A stretch of 64,000 nucleotides of DNA from Sphingobacterium thalpophilum (GTDB taxonomy: Bacteria; Bacteroidota; Bacteroidia; Sphingobacteriales; Sphingobacteriaceae). Of the stretch, positions 46,108-54,337 are shown one piece after another; the stretch's first letter is position 1, and every line of letters starts with the position of its first letter. The translations under genes were made by a program, and so were the position numbers. The stretch is taken from the NCBI GenBank assembly GCA_945868825.1, contig CAMBMM010000001.1, positions 496,001 to 560,000 on the forward strand. The letters run 5' to 3'. The notes under the pieces are model-generated. The model was given only the letters and a program-made list of their open reading frames with translations. It did no database searches and was not told the DNA's origin.

Positions 46108-46989
46108 ATGCAATTACTCGACGGGAAAAAGGTATCAGAAAAGCTTAAGCTAGCATTAGCTGCCGAAGCAGCCCTTGTTAGTCAACAAATTGGCCGAAAA
46201 CCACATTTGGTAGCTATTTTAGTAGGCAATGATGGCGGTAGTGAAACTTACGTGGCTAGCAAAATGAAAAACTGCGAAGCCGTAGGATTTCGTTCTACAC
46301 TCATCCGCTTTAACGAAACGGTTACCGAAGCAGAACTACTTACTCAAATTGAAAAATTAAATAGCGATGGAGAAGTAGACGGCTTAATTGTACAGTTACC
46401 CTTGCCAAAACATATTAATGCCGAAAAGGTGACCGATGCTATTGATTACCGCAAAGATGTAGATGGCTTTCATCCTATTAATTTAGGTCGGATGCAACGC
46501 AATTTACCTTGCTTTATTCCGGCAACACCTTATGGTATTACCCTGCTTTTAGAAGAATATGCCATTGAAACTGCTGGTAAACATTGTGTGGTGGTGGGCC
46601 GAAGCCAAATTGTGGGTTTACCTATGAGTATTTTAATGGCCCGTAATGGCCAACCCGGTAATTGCACCGTTACGCTTTGTCATAGTAAAACGGCCAACAT
46701 TGCCGAATACACTCAAAAAGCTGATATTTTGGTTGTAGCCATTGGCAAAAAGAACTTTATTACTGCCGATATGGTAAAAAATGGAGCGGTAGTAATTGAT
46801 GTGGGTATGAACCGTGAAGCATCTGAAACCACGAAATCGGGTTATAAATTATATGGCGATGTAGATTTTGAGCAGGTTGCTCCAAAATGTTCCTGGATAA
46901 CTCCAGTACCGGGTGGTGTAGGTCTATTAACCATCATCGGCTTGCTAAAAAATACTTTAGCGGCCGCCAATAAATCTATTTACGCATAA
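46108..46989 (+). CDS. folD: Methylenetetrahydrofolate dehydrogenase/cyclohydrolase
   Basis: A 293-residue bifunctional enzyme of one-carbon metabolism. The catalytic Lys is in [17 protein letters not shown] near residue 56, the substrate loop is [14 protein letters not shown] near 93 and the NADP-binding [11 protein letters not shown] is near 166. The C-terminal PGGVGLLTI ends the fold. Second gene of the lepA operon. Confidence 0.96.
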   Translation: MQLLDGKKVSEKLKLALAAEAALVSQQIGRKPHLVAILVGNDGGSETYVASKMKNCEAVGFRSTLIRFNETVTEAELLTQIEKLNSDGEVDGLIVQLPLPKHINAEKVTDAIDYRKDVDGFHPINLGRMQRNLPCFIPATPYGITLLLEEYAIETAGKHCVVVGRSQIVGLPMSILMARNGQPGNCTVTLCHSKTANIAEYTQKADILVVAIGKKNFITADMVKNGAVVIDVGMNREASETTKSGYKLYGDVDFEQVAPKCSWITPVPGGVGLLTIIGLLKNTLAAANKSIYA

Positions 46990-46991
46990 AT

Positions 46992-47615
46992 ATGGCACAA
47001 CAAGTTCCCGAAGATGGCACGCTATTGCCCTTAATGGAAGAATTTTACACCATTCAGGGAGAGGGTTTTCATACCGGTAAAGCAGCTTATTTTATTCGCT
47101 TAGGTGGTTGCGATGTAGGTTGTCATTGGTGCGACGTAAAAGAAAGCTGGGATGCCGAATTGCACCCACTAACTTCGGCCGATCAAATTGTAAAAAATGC
47201 TGAGAGCTTCCCAAGCAAAACTGTGGTTATTACTGGTGGAGAACCCCTTTTGTACAATTTGGATTACCTAACCACCCAATTGCAAAAACGAGACATTAAA
47301 ACATTTATAGAAACTTCAGGTGCCTATCCCCTTTCTGGGCATTGGGATTGGATTTGCCTTTCACCAAAGAAATTCAAAGGTCCACGTCCCGATATTTTGC
47401 CATTAGCTGGCGAATTAAAGGTAATTGTATTCAACACATCTGATTTTGCTTGGGCCGAAGAACATGCCCAACACGTTTCTCCCCTAACAAAGTTGTACCT
47501 TCAACCCGAGTGGTCTAAAGCTGCAGAAATTACGCCTTTAATTATTAACTATGTAAAAGAAAATCCCCACTGGGAAATATCTTTACAAACGCATAAATAT
47601 TTAAACATCCCTTAA
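46992..47615 (+). CDS. queE: 7-carboxy-7-deazaguanine synthase
   Basis: A 207-residue radical-SAM enzyme of queuosine/preQ1 synthesis. The iron-sulfur cluster motif is GGCDVGCHWCDVKESW (C-x3-C-x2-C, about residues 38-53), preceded by YTIQGEGFHTGK. VVITGGEPLLYN near 78 is the SAM-binding GGEP. The length is normal for QueE. No other queuosine genes are in the window. Third gene of the lepA operon. Confidence 0.94.
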   Translation: MAQQVPEDGTLLPLMEEFYTIQGEGFHTGKAAYFIRLGGCDVGCHWCDVKESWDAELHPLTSADQIVKNAESFPSKTVVITGGEPLLYNLDYLTTQLQKRDIKTFIETSGAYPLSGHWDWICLSPKKFKGPRPDILPLAGELKVIVFNTSDFAWAEEHAQHVSPLTKLYLQPEWSKAAEITPLIINYVKENPHWEISLQTHKYLNIP

Positions 47616-47623
47616 AAAACACT

Positions 47624-48052
47624 ATGGAACAAAACTTCAAAAATCACGCACGTATGGTACCAGGATACCATTATGTTTTAGGAACTCTTTTATTAGCTGG
47701 CTTAGGCGGCTCTCTTGTAAACCTATATCGCTCTGGTTATACAGAAGCGCATTATTCTGCTGCATTAATATGCTTATTATTTCTGATTGCTGTATTTCTT
47801 ACCGCTTTTACCCGATCTTTTTCATTAAAAGCGCAAGACAGAGCCATACGTGCTGAAGAAAATTTTAGACATTATGTGTTAACTGGAAAAGCTTTACCTA
47901 GCGAATTGAACATTCGCCAAATAGTTGGTTTGCGTTTTGCTTCGGATGCAGAATTTCCGAAACTGGCTGAAAAAGCAGCGAAAGAAGGTTTATCTGAAAA
48001 AGCCATTAAACTAGAAATTAAAAACTGGAAAGCAGATAATTACCGAGTATAA
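47624..48052 (+). CDS. DUF6526 small membrane protein
   Basis: A 142-residue protein with two transmembrane helices (about 16-34 and 44-63) and a cytoplasmic C-terminus in which RSFSLKAQDRAIRAEENFRHYVLTGK is well ordered by composition. This matches DUF6526, a small Bacteroidota family of unknown role. It is the fourth gene of the lepA operon and is followed by a terminator. Confidence 0.75.
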   Translation: MEQNFKNHARMVPGYHYVLGTLLLAGLGGSLVNLYRSGYTEAHYSAALICLLFLIAVFLTAFTRSFSLKAQDRAIRAEENFRHYVLTGKALPSELNIRQIVGLRFASDAEFPKLAEKAAKEGLSEKAIKLEIKNWKADNYRV

Positions 48053-48071
48053 TTTCCAATTGATAACACAA

Positions 48072-48108
48072 AAAATCCCCATGCAGCACAAAAACTCATG
48101 GGGATTTT
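48072..48108. terminator. Bidirectional terminator after the lepA operon
   Basis: AAAATCCCCATG (48072-48083) and CATGGGGATTTT (48097-48108) form a perfect 12-bp stem with a 13-base loop. It also serves kdsA, which ends at 48125 on the other strand. Confidence 0.85.
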
Positions 48109-48124
48109 CTTATTGAATATGGTT

Positions 48125-48940
48125 TTACAAAATTGATTCGCGAATACGAATCAATTTGATTAATAAGGCTTCTAAATTATCTAAATGAAGCATGTTGGCT
48201 CCATCGGATTTGGCTTGTGAGGGTTCGGGATGGGTTTCGATAAACAAGCCATCGGCTCCAACTGCAATAGCAGCCTTGGCAATGGTTTCAATTAAAGCAG
48301 GTTTGCCTCCTGTAACACCAGAGCCTTGGTTTGGTTGCTGTAAAGAGTGTGTGCAGTCCATTACTACCGGAACGCCAAATTCACGCATTTCCGGAATGCC
48401 TCTAAAATCAACAATTAAATCTTGGTAGCCAAAGGTATTGCCGCGGTCGGTTAAAATTACATTCGGGTTTCCCGAATCTTTCACCTTATCTACGGCAAAT
48501 TTCATTGAACCGGCCGATAAAAATTGACCTTTTTTAATATTTATTACCTTTCCGGTTTTGGCAGCGGCTACTAATAAATCAGTTTGGCGGCATAAAAATG
48601 CGGGGATTTGCAATACATCTACATAGGCTGCAGCCATAGCAGCTTCGCTACTTTCGTGTATATCGGTTACAGTAGGTACGCCAAATTCTTTACTCACTTT
48701 AGCCAATATTTTCAAGGCTTTTTCATCGCCAATACCCGTAAAAGAATCTACTCTAGAACGGTTGGCTTTACGGTACGAACCTTTGAAAATATAGGGTATG
48801 TGTAATTTATCGGTTATGGTAATTATACGTTCGGCAATTCTTAAAGCCATATCTTCGCTTTCAATAGAACATGGTCCGGCCATTAAAAAGAAGTTTTTAC
48901 TGTCGGTAAATTTGATTTTGGGGATGTTCTGTATAGTCAT
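48125..48940 (-). CDS. kdsA: 3-deoxy-8-phosphooctulonate synthase
   Basis: A 271-residue DAHP-type aldolase that joins PEP to arabinose 5-phosphate to make KDO 8-phosphate for lipid A/core. The N-terminus has FFLMAGPCSIESEDMA, then FKGSYRKANRSRVDSFTGIG near residue 53, LQIPAFLCRQTDLLVAAA and the C-terminal GLFIETHPEPSQAKSDGANMLHL. The order and length are typical. It starts where recQ stops on the same strand with no gap. Confidence 0.97.
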   Translation of the reverse strand: MTIQNIPKIKFTDSKNFFLMAGPCSIESEDMALRIAERIITITDKLHIPYIFKGSYRKANRSRVDSFTGIGDEKALKILAKVSKEFGVPTVTDIHESSEAAMAAAYVDVLQIPAFLCRQTDLLVAAAKTGKVINIKKGQFLSAGSMKFAVDKVKDSGNPNVILTDRGNTFGYQDLIVDFRGIPEMREFGVPVVMDCTHSLQQPNQGSGVTGGKPALIETIAKAAIAVGADGLFIETHPEPSQAKSDGANMLHLDNLEALLIKLIRIRESIL

Positions 48941-51130
48941 TTAGTTTCCTAATTCTGATAAAAATTTGATACGCATTAACTGAATTTCTTCACGTGTGTA
49001 ATCCTCTTCACCCAATTCGTTTAGGGCATTGTCAATGGCGTCGTTTTCTGCTTGGCGAAAATAATCATAAACTTCGTCTTGTCTATCTTCATCAATCATT
49101 TCATCAATATAATAGTTTAAATTCAGCTTGGTGCCAGAATTCACGATCATATCAATTTCGTTCAATATATCTGCATAACTTAAACCTTTAGCCGAAGCAA
49201 TATCTTCTAAGGCTAATTGGCGGTCGATATTTTGGATAATAGATACTTTTAAAGCCGATTTATTGGCTGCACTTTTAATCACTAAATCTATCGGACGATC
49301 TATATCATTTTCTTCTACGTAGCTCTTAATAAGTGATACGAAAGGAGAACCAAATTTTGAGGCTTTACCATTTCCAACACCCGATATTTGCTTTAACTCC
49401 TCTAAATTAATAGGGTAATGTGTACACATTTCCTCCAAAGAAGGATCTTGAAAAATAACGAAAGGAGGCAAATTTTGCTGTTTAGATATTTTCTTACGTA
49501 AGTCTCTTAGCAGTTGAAGTAATTCGGTATCTAAGGCTGCAGTGCCTTGTGCGGCTTGCTCATCACTATCTTCCTCGGTACTTTCCATGGGTTTGTTTAG
49601 CACAAAACGCAACGAATGTGGGTTATCGATGAAGTTTTTACCCAGTTTGGTAAACTTTAATAAGCCGTAATTATCAATATCCTTAAACAAAAAATTATTT
49701 AAAACGGCTTGTCTAATAAGCGATTTCCAAAGCAATTCTCCATCGTCTTTACCTGAGCCGAAAAATTCGTGTTGGTTATGGTTATAAGATGATATTTGTT
49801 GATTATCTAAGCCCAACATCACGTTTAGGTAATATAAATCGTCGAATTTTTCACCTACCTCATGAATAAAAGTGAGTAGTTTGTGTAGGTGAATTTCGGC
49901 ATCGAAATGCTGAATAGGGTTACGGCAATTATCACACATGCAGTTGCAGCCTGTTTCATTAAAGTTTTCGCCAAAATAATGCAGTATTTGCTTACGTCGG
50001 CAAACACCAGATTCAGAATAATCTATTACTTCTTTTAAAATTTGGGTGCCAATTTCTCTTTCAGAAACGGGCTTATCTTTCATAAACTTCGTAAGTTTAT
50101 CAATATCTTTTTCTGAATAAAAAGCTACACATACACCTTCACCACCATCTCTGCCAGCTCTACCTGTTTCTTGGTAGTAACCTTCCATACTTTTCGGAAT
50201 ATCGTGGTGTATTACAAAACGCACATCGGGTTTATCAATACCCATACCAAAGGCTATAGTGGCTACTATAACATCTACGTCTTCCATTAAAAAGGCATCT
50301 TGTGTATCGGCACGGGTTTTGGGTTCTAAGCCGGCATGATAAGGTAAGGCTTTAATACCATTTAATCTAAGAGCCTCAGCTATTTCCTCTACTTTTTTAC
50401 GACTTAAACAATATACAATACCCGATTTTCCGGGCTGGGTTTTAATGTAGCGAATCATCTCTTTCACTACATCTTTTTTTGGACGTACTTCGTAGTATAA
50501 ATTAGGCCTATTAAACGATGACTTATACAAAACAGCATCGGTCATTTGTAAGTTCTTCTGAATATCTTGCTGCACTTTAGGTGTAGCCGTAGCCGTTAGG
50601 GCAATAATGGGAATATCTTCTCCTAAAATATTAATTACTTGACGTATTTTACGGTATTCAGGTCTAAAATCATGGCCCCATTCCGAAATACAATGTGCCT
50701 CATCAACCGCTACAAATGAAATAGGAATGAGTTTCAAGAACTCCATATTCTCAGCTTTAGCCAAAGATTCGGGTGCTACATAGAGCAATTTGGTATCGCC
50801 TTTTAAAATATCTTGTTTAACCTGTGTAATTTCTGTTTTATTGAGCGATGAATTTAGAAAATGAGCAATGTGATTATTGCCACCAAATGCTCTTAATTGG
50901 TCTACCTGATTTTTCATCAAGGCAATTAAGGGCGAAATTACGATGGCGGTACCCTCACTCATTAAAGCGGGTAATTGGTAGCAAATAGACTTACCGCCAC
51001 CAGTAGGCATAATCACAAAGCTATCTTGCTTTTGCAAAATACTTGTTATAATTGCTTCCTGTTCGCCTTTGAAATTATCAAAGCCAAAAAAATGCTGTAA
51101 GTTGTCAAATAATGACTTTTTTACCTCCAT
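48941..51130 (-). CDS. recQ: RecQ DNA helicase with HRDC domain
   Basis: A 729-residue helicase. Motifs are MPTGGGKSICYQ near residue 42, AVDEAHCISEWGHDFRPEY near 137, ALTATATPKV, MGIDKPDVRFVIHHD and ETGRAGRDGG. A RecQ zinc motif (GCNCMCDNC, near 395) and the winged-helix RQC follow, then an HRDC domain (about 530-605, LLRDLRKKISKQQNLPPFVIF) and a further helical tail of about 110 residues. It is longer than the other recQ in this window (41117-43003), which lacks HRDC. It lies directly upstream of kdsA. Confidence 0.93.
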   Translation of the reverse strand: MEVKKSLFDNLQHFFGFDNFKGEQEAIITSILQKQDSFVIMPTGGGKSICYQLPALMSEGTAIVISPLIALMKNQVDQLRAFGGNNHIAHFLNSSLNKTEITQVKQDILKGDTKLLYVAPESLAKAENMEFLKLIPISFVAVDEAHCISEWGHDFRPEYRKIRQVINILGEDIPIIALTATATPKVQQDIQKNLQMTDAVLYKSSFNRPNLYYEVRPKKDVVKEMIRYIKTQPGKSGIVYCLSRKKVEEIAEALRLNGIKALPYHAGLEPKTRADTQDAFLMEDVDVIVATIAFGMGIDKPDVRFVIHHDIPKSMEGYYQETGRAGRDGGEGVCVAFYSEKDIDKLTKFMKDKPVSEREIGTQILKEVIDYSESGVCRRKQILHYFGENFNETGCNCMCDNCRNPIQHFDAEIHLHKLLTFIHEVGEKFDDLYYLNVMLGLDNQQISSYNHNQHEFFGSGKDDGELLWKSLIRQAVLNNFLFKDIDNYGLLKFTKLGKNFIDNPHSLRFVLNKPMESTEEDSDEQAAQGTAALDTELLQLLRDLRKKISKQQNLPPFVIFQDPSLEEMCTHYPINLEELKQISGVGNGKASKFGSPFVSLIKSYVEENDIDRPIDLVIKSAANKSALKVSIIQNIDRQLALEDIASAKGLSYADILNEIDMIVNSGTKLNLNYYIDEMIDEDRQDEVYDYFRQAENDAIDNALNELGEEDYTREEIQLMRIKFLSELGN

Positions 51131-51187
51131 TGGATACCCTTAAAGGGAAATATTGAGATTTGTGTGATATTAACTATGAAAATAACA

Positions 51188-51195
51188 TAAATTTG
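51188..51195 (+). promoter_or_regulatory. -7 promoter element TAAATTTG for kdsD-manC
   Basis: An exact TAnnTTTG on the plus strand. It predicts a start near 51202 and a leader of about 28 bases before the TTG at 51230. Spacing to the nearest upstream TTTG (51159-51162) is 25, longer than usual. Confidence 0.4.
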
Positions 51196-51229
51196 TCGGA
51201 TTATCAGCAATTCTCTAAAAATATTACAC

Positions 51230-52195
51230 TTGAAAGAAAGAGACGATATCCTAAGCTTGGCAAAAAATGCCTTGAAGCTCGAAATTGAAGGTATTCAGCA
51301 AGTTTCCGATAGCCTAAACATCGACTTTGTAGAATCGGTAAATGCCATTTTAACTAGCAAAGGACGTGTTGTTATAACCGGTATTGGTAAAAGTGCTATT
51401 ATAGCCCAAAAAATTGTAGCTACACTGAATTCTACGGGCACACCTGCTCTGTTTATGCATGCTGCAGATGCTATTCATGGTGATTTAGGTATGATTCAGC
51501 AAGATGATGTGGTTATATGTATCTCCAAAAGCGGCAATACACCCGAAATTAAAGAACTTACTCCCCTATTAAAACAAGCTGGAAATATATTAATTGGTAT
51601 AGTTGGCGATACGAATTCTTTTTTGGCTAAACAGGCCAATTTAGTACTAGATACCACTACTGCTCAAGAAGCTTGTCCACATAATTTAGCTCCTACCACC
51701 AGCACCACCGCACAATTAGCTATGGGCGATGCTTTAGCAGTATGTTTGCTAGAAAGCAGAGCGTTTACGAGTGCAGATTTTGCTCGTTTTCATCCCGGAG
51801 GTGCCTTAGGTAAACGTTTATACTTAAAAGTGGGCGACTTAGCTGCTCAAAACGAAAAACCACAAGTATCACCCAACACAGCAGTAAAAGAGGTTTTATT
51901 AGAAATTACTAAAAACCGATTAGGAGCTGTTGCCGTAATAGAAAATTTTAATTTAGTGGGAGTAATTACCGATGGAGATATTCGTAGAATGTTAGAAAAA
52001 GGGCAATTTTCGGAAACATTTACCGCTAAGGATATTATGGGAACGAACCCAAAAACAATTGATGCTAGTGCATTAGCCGTAGATGCATTACAACAGATGA
52101 GATCCCTTCATATTTCTCAAATTTTGGTATGCGAAAATGGGGTTTATGCTGGCATTGTACATCTTCACGATTTACTAAAAGAAGGAATTATCTAA
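51230..52195 (+). CDS. kdsD: Arabinose-5-phosphate isomerase (KpsF/GutQ family)
   Basis: A 321-residue isomerase making arabinose 5-phosphate, the first step to KDO. The SIS domain (about 30-165) has VVITGIGKSAIIAQK, STGTPALFMHAADAIHGDLGMI and SGNTPEI. Two CBS domains (about 200-321) follow: AAVIENFNLVGVITDGDIRRML and HISQILVCENGVYAGIVHLHDLLKEGII. The start is TTG at 51230; no upstream ATG in frame is apparent and the N-terminus fits the family. It lies nine bases before manC, so the two are probably co-transcribed. Confidence 0.92.
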   Translation: MKERDDILSLAKNALKLEIEGIQQVSDSLNIDFVESVNAILTSKGRVVITGIGKSAIIAQKIVATLNSTGTPALFMHAADAIHGDLGMIQQDDVVICISKSGNTPEIKELTPLLKQAGNILIGIVGDTNSFLAKQANLVLDTTTAQEACPHNLAPTTSTTAQLAMGDALAVCLLESRAFTSADFARFHPGGALGKRLYLKVGDLAAQNEKPQVSPNTAVKEVLLEITKNRLGAVAVIENFNLVGVITDGDIRRMLEKGQFSETFTAKDIMGTNPKTIDASALAVDALQQMRSLHISQILVCENGVYAGIVHLHDLLKEGII

Positions 52196-52204
52196 TTCTC
52201 ACGT

Positions 52205-53287
52205 ATGAAGAATTACTATGTATTAATTATGGCTGGTGGAGTTGGAAGTCGGTTTTGGCCCATCAGCAGAACCGCCCATCCGAAACAATTTATCGATATT
52301 TTAGGCACTGGAAAAACGCTTATACAAAGCACTTTCGATCGTTTTGCCAAGTTTATTCCGCAAGAAAATATTTTCATTGCTACCAATGATCAATACCTTG
52401 ATTTGGTAAAAGAGCAATTACCAACTATAACCGACAAACAAGTTTTGGCCGAACCAGTAATGCGCAATACCGCACCTTGTATTGCTTATGCGATGTATAA
52501 AATACGGCAAATAAATCCAGATGCAATTGTTGTAGTAGCTCCTTCAGACCATTTAATACTTGAAGAGGATGTATTTAAAGAAGTAATTATCAATTCTTTA
52601 TATACCGCAAGTACCGAAGATTGTTTGATAACATTAGGCATTAAACCCTCTAGACCCGATACGGGTTATGGATACATTCAGTACACCTCCAAAGTACTGA
52701 ATGAGAACTTTTTTAAGGTAAAAACCTTCACTGAAAAACCCGATTTAGAGATTGCTAAATCATTTATACAAAGTGGCGATTTTTTATGGAATGCGGGTAT
52801 TTTCGTTTGGTCAGTTAAAAACATACTACAAGCCTTTGCTTTGCACTTACCGGAAATGAAGCAAATTTTCAAGGAAGGCCTGGGAGCCTACAATGGTCCG
52901 AAGGAGCGTGAATTTATACAAACAGCCTATTATCAGTGTACCAATATCTCTATTGATTATGGGATTATGGAGAAAGCGGATAATGTGTATGTTACGCCTG
53001 CTGCCTTTGGCTGGTCCGATTTAGGTACATGGGCATCGGTTTATGAATTGTCTGAGAAAGATTATGTGGGAAATGCTGTAGTACCCGAAAAAAGCGTTAT
53101 GATGTACGATTCTTCGAACTGTATGGTACACGTACCCAAAAATAAATTAGTGGTTTTACAAGGCTTACATGACTTTATTGTGGTAGAACAAAATAACACG
53201 CTACTCATTTGCCCAAGAGATGAAGAGCAAAATGTAAAGAAAATAGTGGCGGACGTAAAAGAGCGTTTCGGGCCAGACTTTATTTAG
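52205..53287 (+). CDS. manC: Mannose-1-phosphate guanylyltransferase
   Basis: A 360-residue nucleotidyltransferase that makes GDP-mannose. The N-terminal MAGGVGSRFWPISRTAHPKQF signature (about 9-30) binds nucleotide and phosphate, VVAPSDHLI near 115 and FTEKPDLE near 175 are substrate loops, and WNAGIFVW is near 195. It lacks the fused phosphomannose isomerase domain of the long form. It ends inside the end of rlmB on the other strand (eight-base overlap). Confidence 0.93.
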   Translation: MKNYYVLIMAGGVGSRFWPISRTAHPKQFIDILGTGKTLIQSTFDRFAKFIPQENIFIATNDQYLDLVKEQLPTITDKQVLAEPVMRNTAPCIAYAMYKIRQINPDAIVVVAPSDHLILEEDVFKEVIINSLYTASTEDCLITLGIKPSRPDTGYGYIQYTSKVLNENFFKVKTFTEKPDLEIAKSFIQSGDFLWNAGIFVWSVKNILQAFALHLPEMKQIFKEGLGAYNGPKEREFIQTAYYQCTNISIDYGIMEKADNVYVTPAAFGWSDLGTWASVYELSEKDYVGNAVVPEKSVMMYDSSNCMVHVPKNKLVVLQGLHDFIVVEQNNTLLICPRDEEQNVKKIVADVKERFGPDFI

Positions 53288-54050
53288 CCTGGATACGCTG
53301 GCGAACAGCTTCGTATAAAATTACCCCTGCCGAAACGGATACATTTAACGATTCTATTTGTCCAAAAAGTGGAATTTTGGCTAAATGATCAGAAATTCGA
53401 ATCAATTCATCGGAAATACCATCATCTTCTGATCCCATAATAATGGCTGTTGGAGCGGTATAATCTGGTGTATATAAAAGCTCCTCTGTTTTTTCGGTAC
53501 AAGCCACCAATTGCAAACCCGAAGCTTGTAAGAAACGAGCTACTTTCTGTAAATTATCGTGGCGGCAAACCGGTAAGGTATACAAGGCCCCTGCCGAGGT
53601 TTTAATAGTGTCTGGGTTAATTTGTGCAGATCCTTTGATTGGAACAACCAGCGCATGCACTCCAGAGCAAGCAGCCGTACGGGCTATGGCACCCATATTG
53701 CGTACATCAGTAATGCCATCTAATACTAAAATAAGCGGCGTTTCACCTTTTTCATATATAGCTGGAATAATATCTTCAATTTGCTGATACGTAATTGGCG
53801 AAATAAAAGCAACCACCCCTTGATGGTTTTTAGCCGTTAGGCGATTCAATTTTTCTACCGGCACCAATTGAGCACTTAGCTGATATTCGTTCATCAACTC
53901 TCTCAACTCATGGAATAATTCGCCTCGTAAACCACGCTGAATGTAAACACTCTCCATTTCTTGGCCGCTTTTAATGGCCTCTATAACGGCACGTATGCCA
54001 AATACCAGTTGATTGTTTTCTCGTTTAGGTAGAAATGAAGATGTGTACAT
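53280..54050 (-). CDS. rlmB: 23S rRNA (guanosine-2'-O-)-methyltransferase RlmB
   Basis: A 256-residue SpoU-family methyltransferase modifying G2251 (E. coli numbering). An N-terminal substrate-binding domain (IRAVIEAIKSGQEMESVYIQRG) is followed by the SPOUT fold with LDGITDVRNMGAIARTA near residue 112, MGSEDDGI near 210 and IPLFGQIESLNVSVSAGVILYE near 225, which forms the SAM-binding knot. It is a single gene, convergent with manC. Confidence 0.94.
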   Translation of the reverse strand: MYTSSFLPKRENNQLVFGIRAVIEAIKSGQEMESVYIQRGLRGELFHELRELMNEYQLSAQLVPVEKLNRLTAKNHQGVVAFISPITYQQIEDIIPAIYEKGETPLILVLDGITDVRNMGAIARTAACSGVHALVVPIKGSAQINPDTIKTSAGALYTLPVCRHDNLQKVARFLQASGLQLVACTEKTEELLYTPDYTAPTAIIMGSEDDGISDELIRISDHLAKIPLFGQIESLNVSVSAGVILYEAVRQRIQAK

Positions 54051-54069
54051 GGCTTAGTCTAATAACCTT

Positions 54070-54077
54070 CAAATGTA
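54070..54077 (-). promoter_or_regulatory. -7 promoter element TACATTTG for rlmB
   Basis: An exact TAnnTTTG on the minus strand. It predicts a start near 54063, 13 bases before the rlmB ATG. Confidence 0.45.
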
Positions 54078-54143
54078 CATATATTTTAAAAAACCGGCTA
54101 TTAATCGTAATTTTAAACTAAAGGTTAAAGTCGTTTTCAACAA

Positions 54144-54195
54144 CAATCAAAATTTTGCACATCTTGCATTAAACTACATATAATGCATTTGATTG
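54144..54195. repeat. Nested inverted repeats in the rlmB-dnaB intergenic region
   Basis: Outer arms CAATCAAA (54144-54151) and TTTGATTG (54188-54195) enclose inner arms TGCATTA (54165-54171) and TAATGCA (54181-54187). The whole 287-base intergenic region is AT-rich. No T run follows, so it is not a terminator. Confidence 0.35.
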
Positions 54196-54209
54196 CTATT
54201 GCTAACAGC

Positions 54210-54295
54210 TTATTCACATGGCTTGTGGAAAACCACCTTTAAAAAAATGAGCATGTAGGCACATTGTAATTTTCGTGTTTAACTTGTGTGTAGAA
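54210..54295. promoter_or_regulatory. DnaA-box-like sites upstream of dnaB
   Basis: TTATTCACA at 54210-54218 matches the relaxed consensus TTATNCACA. TTTTCCACA on the minus strand (54232-54224) has one mismatch and faces it across five bases. A third, weaker site TTCTACACA lies at 54295-54287 on the minus strand. No perfect TTATCCACA is present. Confidence 0.35.
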
Positions 54296-54324
54296 CTTAA
54301 GAATAACCCTACCTGCTAATTCTA

Positions 54325-54332
54325 TATTTTTG
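54325..54332 (+). promoter_or_regulatory. -7 promoter element TATTTTTG for dnaB
   Basis: An exact TAnnTTTG ending five bases before the dnaB ATG. The predicted start falls on the start codon, which implies a leaderless message if this is the promoter. Confidence 0.4.
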
Positions 54333-54337
54333 AAATC

